Shown in pieces: positions 49,480 through 57,664 of a DNA stretch of 64,000 bases (within the stretch, counting starts at the first letter, position 1; each line of letters begins with the position of its first letter). This stretch comes from Tamarix chinensis (Eukaryota > Streptophyta > Magnoliopsida > Caryophyllales > Tamaricaceae): contig CM060181.1 of the NCBI GenBank assembly GCA_030549775.1, positions 54,297,201 through 54,361,200 of the forward strand, written 5' to 3'. Position numbers and translations under genes: made by a program. The notes under the pieces are model-generated. The model made no database searches. It saw nothing but the letters and a program-made list of their open reading frames with translations, and had not been told where the DNA came from.

Positions 49480-50720
49480 TTTTCCTTTTCTTTTTCCTTT
49501 TTTCCCTTTTTCCTTCTCATTTCTCTTCCTTTTCTCTTTTCCTTCTCCTTCCTTTTTTCCTTGGGCCGCCAGCCGCCTGCTTCTTCCCCCACCCCCTGCG
49601 CTTGGGCCGCTAGCCCGTCACCCCTCTCCTCCCTCTCCTTTTCCCTGGCACCTAGGCCGTTGGCCCATTTTTCTTTTCCTCCTCTACGCGAGCCGGCCTA
49701 CCGCCCTCCTTCTTTTCTTCTTTTCTCCCCAACCCGGTTGGCCCTTTTCCTTTTTCCTTCGGCCGCCCGTCGCGCACTAGTCCCTCCCCTTCTTCTTCTT
49801 TTTTTCTTTCTTCTTCCTCTTTCCCTGGCAAGAATCCCGACCCCCTCCATCTTTGCCATCCTACCTACAACTCCCTCTCCCCCATTGCTTCCCCCTATCT
49901 CTCTCTCTCCCTCTCGTCGTTTTCTCTGCCCCATCCCGGTCCCACCATCCCTTGTCTCCCTTGCCCTATGCCCGGCCATACCTCCTTTCTCCCTCTCCTT
50001 GCCACCACCATTCCTCTACCATCCTACCGCCGCCCTCGAGCCTACCTATCCCCTCCTCTCTCTTCGCCTTATTTTTCTTCTTCCTCCCCGCCTCATTCTG
50101 GCATTTTTGTCGAGCTTTCCATGACTTGCCCAAGCCTCTTTTCTCTCCCTTTCTCCTCCTTCCCTCACCCTCCCTGTTTTGCTTCACTGCCGCCCCTCAA
50201 CATCAAGTTGCACCACCCCTGCCACCCTCTACCTCACCCCCGATCAATCACAACACCCATTGAGGCACCTCGCAGCCTCCTTCTTCCTCCTCTCTTCTTT
50301 TTCTCTTCTTTGCCCCTTCTCGTCAACCACCCTATGCAGCCCCGATCCGCCGCCGTCCCGCCTCTTCTACCACCACTTGAGCCACCACAGTAATCCCTGC
50401 AACCCCCTCTACCACCCCCAATCATCCTTTGCACGAAACCGCCACTCAAAAGCCTTCATTTTCCCTCTCCCTTTTCCTTCCTTCTCAAACCCCCATCTCG
50501 ACTCCCTCCTCGGACGCAACTTTCGCAGCCTCATTGCCGCCGTCTCCGCCACCCTTAACCACCTTCAACCCATCCCCGACCACCACTTACACCCCCTCTC
50601 CACCTTTGCATCCTTCCCTTGCCTTAAATCCTCCCCCACATGCCCTTTTTCTTAGCCCCAAAACCCCAACCTGAAAATAGCCTATTTTCCCTCCTTTCAC
50701 CCACTTTTGAGCCTCTCCCC
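49480..50720 (+). repeat. C-rich pyrimidine tract within the LTR
   Basis: About 1.2 kb of CT-rich, CCGCC/CCACC-rich sequence. Open frames up to 187 codons exist on both strands at once (for example 49,561-50,124 plus and 49,698-49,979 minus), with Pro/Leu/Ser or Arg/Gly/Glu runs and no domain. This is what strong strand asymmetry without stops produces. The same zone occurs in the 22,949 LTR, so it is a family trait, perhaps the transcript leader. Confidence 0.65.
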
Positions 50721-51394
50721 CCCCCCAATTTCTTTGCATGCAGCCCATGCTTCATGAGCAGCATGAGCTGCTGTCTCTCTTGATTTAGTTAGGTAATGAT
50801 TTTTAAGCTATAATTATATTTTAATTCAAGTATTTAATTAATTAAGCATTATAAAGTTTTATACTTTGATTTTTATTATTTCTAATGTAATAAATCTTGA
50901 TATTATTTTTAGGTATTGGTTTTGATAATCAAATCTTGAACCTTAAATCGGAATACCGGTAAGGTTCTTTTTTGCAGGAATCAAGGTAACCGTTAAATCC
51001 CACTTAAACGTATGGATTAACGTATGTTAGCACATTAGGATTTTTAATATGTTATTATATGTTGTTTTAATGTCATATGCATATTTTCTTGTCATGTTGG
51101 ATGAAAAGAAGCATGTTAGGTTCGTATGGAAATATTGTTTAAGGTAAGGGTTTGGTTGTTAATGAAAATGTTAAGTATTATCCATGTGGTATTATGATAT
51201 TGTGATCTTTAATGCATGGTTAATATTTTGTGAGCCTTAGGGGTATTTGAGTAATGTATCTTGTATAATAATATGGCCTAATATATAGATATATGGGTGC
51301 TAACAATATTATATTAATTATAACAGTTGTGGATGAGGTGTTTATATTAATATTTTATGTAGTAATAATAATAATTTAATATAAGTGGTGTACT

Positions 51395-52270
51395 AAGGGG
51401 AAAAATGGTAACTTTGAATTAAAAAGAGTATTATGGTAATTTTGAAGGCAAGGGAAAAGTGGTAAATTGTAAGTAAAAAGGGGTAAATTATGTAACTAAG
51501 GGATAATATGGTAATTTTAGAAGTTAATGGGTAAAATCATAATTTTATGATTAAAGGGTAAAATGGAAATTTTATAATTAAAGGGTGAAAGGTTAATTTT
51601 GGAATTAATGGAAAAAATGTTAAATTTTAGAGGTAAAGGTAAAATGGTAAATCTGTAAGTAGAAGGGTAAATTGGTAATTTTGGAAGTAATGGGGTAAAT
51701 TGGTAATTTTTTAATTAAAGGGGCAAAATGGTAATTTTGTGAATAAAGGGTAAAATAATAATTAAAGGGTAAATAGTAATTTTGTGATTAAAGGGAAAAA
51801 TGGTAATTTTGTAATTAAAGGGGAAAATGGTAATTTTGTGATTAAAAGGCAAAAAGGTAATTTGGAAATTAAAAGAGGTAAAATGGTAATTTCGTAATTA
51901 AGGATAAAATGGTAATTTTATAAGTGAAAGGGTGTTATGGTAATTTTTGGAAGTTAAGGGGTAAAATGGTAAATTTGAAAGTAAAGGGGTAAAATGGTAA
52001 TTTTGTAAATTAAAGGGGTAAAGTGAAAATTGAAAATGAGTAACTCGGTAATTACAATAATTGAGAAGGGTAAAATGATAATTTAATAAAAGAGAAGGGT
52101 AAAATGATGATTTAATAATGGAGAAGGGTAAAATGGTAAATATGATAAATGTGCTGGGCGATTTGGTAATTTAACCAACTAAAGGGGTAATTTGGTAATT
52201 TGACTAACCAAAGGAAAATTTGTTAATTATAATAAAGGAAATGGGTAAATTGATAAGCTAACCAACCAAA
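51395..52270 (+). repeat. Degenerate minisatellite, unit about GGTAAAATGGTAATTTTG
   Basis: Some 30 or more units of 22-30 bp combine GGGTAAAATGGTAATTTT with GTAATTAAAG or GTGATTAAAG spacers. Units vary in length and sequence, worst at the right end, where the spacer becomes TAATAAAGGAGAAGG. The related 22,949 LTR has trinucleotide repeats here instead. Confidence 0.85.
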
Positions 52271-52848
52271 TGGAAAATATATATTAAGTGTAACAATTAC
52301 AAAGCGTGATTAGTGGCCTAATAAGGGTAAGAGATACCTCAGTAACCTAAACCAAGGGTGTAGCTAAGATTTAATGTGTACTATATGTCCTACATGCCTT
52401 GGATGCCCTATAAAATTTTTATGTCGTGTTCTATATGCTATTATCTTAATTGTTTCATGTGTGGCGTAGCTTGGAACCGAGATGTGTTCATATGCCCTCT
52501 TTTGGTATGTGATAATACGGATATGCCATAAGTTATGATGTGATGTGATGTGGCCCTTTAGAACATGCATGCTAGGATAATTAATATGGTAATGTGGGAT
52601 CAGTGGCGGAGCCAGGGCTTCCGCATGGTGTCCCGGGACACCACGGAGCCCTGGCTGGAGTATAAAAATTTTACTGGATTTTTAGTTATTAGGCATATAA
52701 AATACTTGTGGGACACCATAGCAAATAACAAAAATGGATGAATGGTTAGGTAGATGGGTTCCCATGTAATTAAAGCCCGCAGTTCACAGGATCAAATCCC
52801 GTCCCGTGGTCGTTTTGTTTTGAAATTTTTTCACATCATCAAAACGAC

Positions 52849-52950
52849 GTCGTTTTGATGATTTCCACCCCCCCAAACCCTTACCTCCTCTTCGACTTCG
52901 TCGTTTTGATGATTTCCACCCCCCCAAACCCTTACCTCCTCTTCGACTTC
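52849..52950 (+). repeat. 51-bp perfect tandem duplication in the hAT element
   Basis: 52,849-52,899 and 52,900-52,950 are identical, each starting GTCGTTTTGATGATTTCCAC. The palindrome AAAACGACGTCGTTTT (52,841-52,856) overlaps the first copy. Confidence 0.95.
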
Positions 52951-53468
52951 GACCGTTGCTGCTCCTGCTCGACCTGCTTCTTCGACCCTCTACCTCTAGT
53001 CTCCGCCTCTCGATTCTCTCTTTCTCTCGTCTCTCGTCTCGACATCCAGTGTTGAAGAGTGAAGATGCACCATGCACGCCGCTTAGAGACAACACACATT
53101 GCCGGAGGCCCGGAGCACGTTGTTGCTGCCTGTGCCGCCTGTCTGCGCCAGTGAGCTGTGCGCCTGAGTACTTGCTCCGCAGTCCGCACCGCGCCTCCGC
53201 CATTGCACCTACTGCTACTTGCCGCCGTTGTTTGCCTGTCTGGCCATCTTCCATCTCGACCGCACTGACCGGAGCCGAGAAGGAAGAGCAGAAGCTGCCA
53301 ATTCTGCTCTACCACCGTCCACCGCCGGCTGTCTGCCTCTTCAATATTCAAATCTTCAACTTCAACCGAGCCAGCCAATAGCCACAAGCCCACAGCCCAC
53401 ACAAACACAACTAAGGTAAATTTTAGTTTGTTAAATTACTTATCAAGTTATCATAAATTATTTATGTT

Positions 53469-53904
53469 AAATTAGAATGCAATTAATTTGTTTATATTTA
53501 TTGTATTAATTGATTATATTTTTTAGTTTATAGAAATTCTAATTTATCTTATTAATGTAGAAAATATAAATTGGCTTATTAATTAGGTAGAAATTAAAAT
53601 TAGTTTGTAGAAATCAAATTTTTTAGATTTATAGATCGATGTGTTTAATTTATTAGTTACTTTTTGAATTAGTTTGTTCTTAAATTATTTATCATAAATT
53701 TATAAATTTATGAAATTAGAATGTAGTTAATTTGTTTATATTTATTGTATTAATTGATTATATTTTTTAGTTTATAGAAATTCTAATTTATCTTATTAAT
53801 GTAGAAAATAGAAATTGGCTTATTAATTAGGTAGAAATTAAAATTAGTTTGTAGAAATCAAATTTTTTAGATTTATAGATTGAAATGTTTAATTAATTAG
53901 TTAG
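53469..53904 (+). repeat. Direct duplication, period 244 bp, in the hAT element
   Basis: 53,469-53,660 and 53,713-53,904 are nearly identical AT-rich copies (ATTAGAATG, TTATAGAAATTCTAATTTA, TTAATTAGGTAGAAATTAAA). This AT-rich half follows ACTAAG-GTAAAT, which looks like a splice donor, so it may be intron sequence of a former transposase gene. Confidence 0.85.
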
Positions 53905-54763
53905 TTTTTTAATTAGTTTGTTATAAAATTATATTATCAATTAAGTTTTAGTGAATCCCTTTGTTAATTCATTAAATTATTTAATGACTTAATTAAGGAT
54001 GCAATGATACTTTTTAAGGCGATTTAAAAATAGTTACTACTAATATAATTCTATTAATCAAGTTGTATTACCAAATTTTTAAAATTTTGAACGAATTCAT
54101 TTAAACACCTAAAAATATTATTTTATTTTAATATCTATTTTAGTATACTATTTACTGAACGAATATATTAGGGACACCATGGATCCCAAACTCTGGCTCC
54201 GCCACTGTGTGGGATGGAGGCATGAAAAAGAGAAATGGGAGAGAAAGATAACCAAGGGGAAGTAAGTTGGCTAATGTAGGTATGGGAGGAACTAGGGTTT
54301 ACATGGGATGGTTAGAGTCTGTATGGGGGAAAACTTTACGTATGGAAAGTTGCCTTAGGGCGTGACGAAGGTAATAGAAGGGTCATTTGGGTGTCTGGGG
54401 GCTTCGGCCGAAAAATAGTACGTGGGAGACTAATCTAGGGTTGGGAGGAAACCTTAATGTGAGAAGGTGGAAAAGAAAAAGAAAATAATAAAAATAAATG
54501 AGAATGAGTGGGGCAGAAAGTAAGGGTTTGATCTAAGGGTCGAGATGTGTACGGCAGAGAAGGATGAGCTACATAGGCCCAAGTTAGGGTTTTTGGAGAA
54601 AACCGAGTTACAAGATATAAAAGTCTCAAGATATGGGACGGGCCCTCTTGGGAGGATAAGTGTAGATATAGTTACCATGCATGTCAAGGGTGAAATACTT
54701 TCAAATAAGATACGTTTAAGATACTAATCACTTAAAGAGGAAGATGTTGAGTCGAATCCAGAT

Positions 54764-55060
54764 CGGTCCACTAGCTAATAATAATGGCTAGGGCAGGGGT
54801 GCCCTACATGACCGGTCCACCGGCGAATAATAGTGGCCAGGTGCATTTTGCCCTGCATGACCGTTCCACCGACTATAATAGTGGGGGATTCCATGCTCAA
54901 CAAAAAAAACGTAAAAACAATAATACATAGGGAAGATACTAATTACTTACAGTGGAACACCTTTTGAGTCCGAGCCAGACTGGTCCACCGGCGAATAATA
55001 GTGGCCAGGAGCATTTTGCCTTGCATGGCAGTTCCACTGGCTATAATAGTTGGGGTCCCG
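54764..55060 (+). repeat. AATAATAGTGG motif array in solo LTR
   Basis: Units CCACYGGCGAATAATAGTGG followed by CCAGGTGCATTTTGCCCTGC occur at 54,764, 54,812 and 54,981, each series closed by a CCGACTATAATAGTGGGG variant. They are the cleanest copies in the window. Confidence 0.75.
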
Positions 55061-56092
55061 TACTCACATGGACATCTATAATCCGAGATGATTGATTAAT
55101 GATGGACTAATGGCCTTAAGGCCCTAAAAGTATCGATTGTTCATTATGACCTATTAATATTTGGTTGACTTGTCAAGTATACGAATGAACGAAAGTGAAT
55201 GTTACGTATACAATATTAATATCCGATTGACTCGTTGAATATGCGAATGTATGGACCTGAATGTTATGTTTATACTTGTCGTTATGTATGGATATAGTAG
55301 TACATCATGTGTTACATTGTGTGCCTACCTTTAAGTGTGTTTTTAAAGGGTTACTCAGTACCGTAGTATTGAAGGGTTCCATTCGTGGGGCACCTGCCTA
55401 TTCAATAGGCAGTACACCTTACAGGTCATATTCGGTATTACTCAAGTGGGCCATCGGGAAAGAGCGTAAGGAACTATCCAGAACTATTAGGGTTTTACTC
55501 CATCTCCTTTAAATTCATAGTTTCTATATATTGTTGTCTTGAACCACCATTGGTTGATTATATTCTTATACAATGTTTACTTGCGCTACTCTAATTTAAA
55601 TATGTTTGAATTTCTCATAAATTGTGTTTTACTCTTTTAGCCTTAGCACTTGGTACTGGAACAGTAGGAGTGAACCAGTCTGGTACTAAGTGAGGTGGTA
55701 ATATCCCCAAAGTTCACAGTTTATTAATTTTATTCCGCTAATTTTCTTTTAATTAAACTAAAATTTTTCAATAGTAAATTTTGGGGGTGTTACAGCAAGC
55801 TACCTCTATAAGGCTATTTTAATTTACACGATACAAGAAAGTTATTCAGATACAATCACTTTTTAGTTGATTAATTGCTTACCATGTAAAGGCTGAAGGA
55901 CTTTAAAGAGTGATGCTAGACATGACCCTTGTAGTTTGGACCTTTGAGGTTGAGAGTTAGGATAAACTAAGGTTGTGTCATTGGGTGTTATTTTGTTTTA
56001 GTTTTTCTTTGAACTCTTATGTCCCTAGTTGTATTTTAATTAGTATTGTTGTATGGAAGTGATATTATCATAACTCTTTATTTATTTTATTG

Positions 56093-56093
<1 letters not shown>

Positions 56094-56127
<34 letters not shown>
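56094..56127 (+). repeat. (CT)n microsatellite
   Basis: A pure CT run of about 17 units lies inside the 3' LTR. The 5' LTR has only TCACTCTCTTTTTG at the matching place, so it expanded later. Confidence 0.95.
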
Positions 56128-56129
<2 letters not shown>

Positions 56130-56254
56130 TGAGCACTTGGCATAAGAAAGATAAGAAGATTGAATTTATACGTATGATTGTAATACCTTCTATTTTGTGA
56201 GTTTGATTTCAATTCAAATAAAAAATGAATAGTAAAAATAGGATTGTTACTACA

Positions 56255-56747
56255 AGAGTTTACTCTCTCTATCCATTGTTACTACTACATGCATTAGATA
56301 GGCTATCATAATGTCTTAGAACTAACAAAGATAAGCTACAACAAAAAAATATAAAGTATAAACCTAACTCATACTTGGAATGGTACTAACACAAAAAATA
56401 ACAATAACATGACTATGCTAACTAACATAGGTTACCCAATGTCTATCAACATGGTTGCATTATATAACAAGGCCAAACCATGTTTGCCTCTATTTTCTCC
56501 GTTGTTTAGTGTCCTTGATTCTCTTTGATAAGAATGCAATCTGTGACGCTCCTATACCATGCACGCAGCCCACAAAGACATCTCTTCTTTTTCATTGTCT
56601 ACCATTCTAGATCTTCTTTAATCTATGAGCATGAGGGTTGATTCCAACACTCTAAATAGTTTTAAAATTTTCAAATTAATAATAATAATTATGTCAAATA
56701 AAATATTAATGCTGTGTATCCATATATTTTAGAATAATATAAGCTTC
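56255..56747. other. Unassigned flank left of the CRM element
   Basis: No coding frame, terminus or RNA gene is recognised. It ends in GCTTC (56,743-56,747), the left target duplication of the CRM element, and was continuous with the sequence from 63,776 before that insertion. Confidence 0.35.
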
Positions 56748-57664
56748 TGAAACGAACCCCAAATGGAGTTTGATAAAAATTACACAATAATCGCAAGAGC
56801 AACCGAACAGGGATAAGGATAGGGTGATCGGGACTGCCCGATCTAAATCCGCAAAGCAGAGAATAACAGGGTTGCCGGAAACCGACAATAAACGATGCAA
56901 AATCGTAAGAATTAAGCAGATAGCTTTATTTCATATACTGAAATCGAGTCGAGCAAGTTCCCTTTTCACATCAAGATTAAAGATTTATATAGGGCAGCAA
57001 CTAGCCAGGGTAAAGGAATCCGAACGTTGGACAACGGTCGAGAGAGGAGCAAGCAGAGTGGATTAATGGTGGGTAATCTTCATTGATGGTGAGCGACGAA
57101 GAAGGCGGAGTTAGAGGAAGGAACAATCGCAGGCGGAAGGGTTCGGTCGAGTTGAAGGAGCGGCCTTGATGCCGCGTTTGGTTTGACCTTCGACGCTGAA
57201 GGATTGGGTTTGAAGGCTGATGAGACGGGGAGTGTGTGAGCGGTTTGGAATTTGGGCCTTTTTAAGTCGATACGAAAAGTGGGCTTAGAGTGTGGTTTGA
57301 TTAAGGCTAATGTGGGGTGGAAATGAAGGTAGTTTAATGATGGTTTAGGCAAGTCCCAACTTGACTAGATGCTTAAAACCCTTATTACAAGATAAAAAGA
57401 AAAAAAATACTAATAATAGAATTTTGCTAATTGACGATAATGCCATTATTTTTGCTAATATTCTTAAAACTCAAATATTTCTTCTGAGCAACAGAATCCT
57501 GTTTTGGATAGCACCGTCTTGAATCCTTTTCTCCGCTTGCTTGGCTAGATTTTCAATTTTCTTGATTATCCTGCAAGACAATGATACAAATATAATTAAT
57601 TATTTTTAAAGGATAATTGGTGCTTTTCTTAGTAAGGGTACTAAGAGTATTTGGGCTTTCATCA
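56748..57664 (-). repeat. 3' LTR of the CRM-like element
   Basis: On the minus strand it starts TGATGAAAGCCCAAATACTC and ends GGGGTTCGTTTCA. Small frames on both strands here (56,706-56,900, 56,824-57,066, 57,080-57,352) fall in LTR sequence and are mirrored in the other LTR, so they are not genes. Confidence 0.95.

Larger units (their letters stand above)
52601..54207 (+). mobile_element. Non-autonomous hAT transposon, 1,607 bp
   Basis: Perfect 8-bp target duplications TGTGGGAT lie at 52,593-52,600 and 54,208-54,215. The ends are inverted repeats: CAGTGGCGGAGCCAGG at the left and the complement CTCTGGCTCCGCCACTG at the right, like the dTph1-type ends of plant hAT elements. The palindrome GTGTCCCGGGACAC lies near the left end and GGGACACCATGGATCCC near the right. 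There is no transposase domain. The left half is GC-rich with frames of up to 158 codons that I cannot assign; the right half is AT-rich. The related LTR at 25,270-25,320 shows the empty site. Confidence 0.9.
49153..55794 (+). repeat. Solo LTR, 5.0 kb plus a nested hAT, Tekay-like
   Basis: It starts TGTAATCCCCTGAAATTTTA and ends TTTTGGGGGTGTTACA. Flanks are GAAAG (49,148-49,152) and GCAAG (55,795-55,799), a 5-bp target duplication with one mismatch. Without the hAT element and its duplication it is about 5,027 bp, unusually long for an LTR. It matches the 22,949-26,890 solo LTR in its distal half. A C-rich tract, a 0.9 kb minisatellite and the AATAATAGTGG array lie inside. No interior or primer site, so it is solo. 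Confidence 0.8.
47690..56254 (+). repeat. 3' LTR of the long-LTR element, split by a solo LTR
   Basis: 47,690-49,152 and 55,795-56,254 are two halves of one copy of the 40,380-42,335 LTR. The junction is precise: TGTGAGAAAG before the solo LTR and GCTACCTCTATAAGG after it together align with TGCGAGCATGCTCCCTCTTTAGAGG at 41,880. The end, near 56,254, reads GTAATACCTTCTATTTTGTG ... GGATTGTTACTACA. Confidence 0.6.

Noticed and set aside
49561..50674. Several overlapping long open frames (up to 187 codons) as genes
   Set aside because: They occur on both strands over the same C-rich tract, encode low-complexity Pro/Leu/Ser or Arg/Gly/Glu, contain no domain, and lie inside a solo LTR.
51395..52270. 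CRISPR-like array
   Set aside because: The repeats are degenerate, have no constant repeat/spacer structure, and lie in a plant LTR; it is a minisatellite.
52784..53254. 156-codon minus-strand frame and overlapping frames in the hAT element
   Set aside because: Arg/Ser-rich, overlapped by equally long plus frames, interrupted by a 51-bp tandem duplication, and resembling no transposase. Treated as cargo of unknown nature, not a gene.
56824..57066. Small plus- and minus-strand frames in 56,706-57,352 and 62,813-63,004
   Set aside because: They lie within the CRM LTRs, and equivalents occur in both copies with disrupting changes; no domain.
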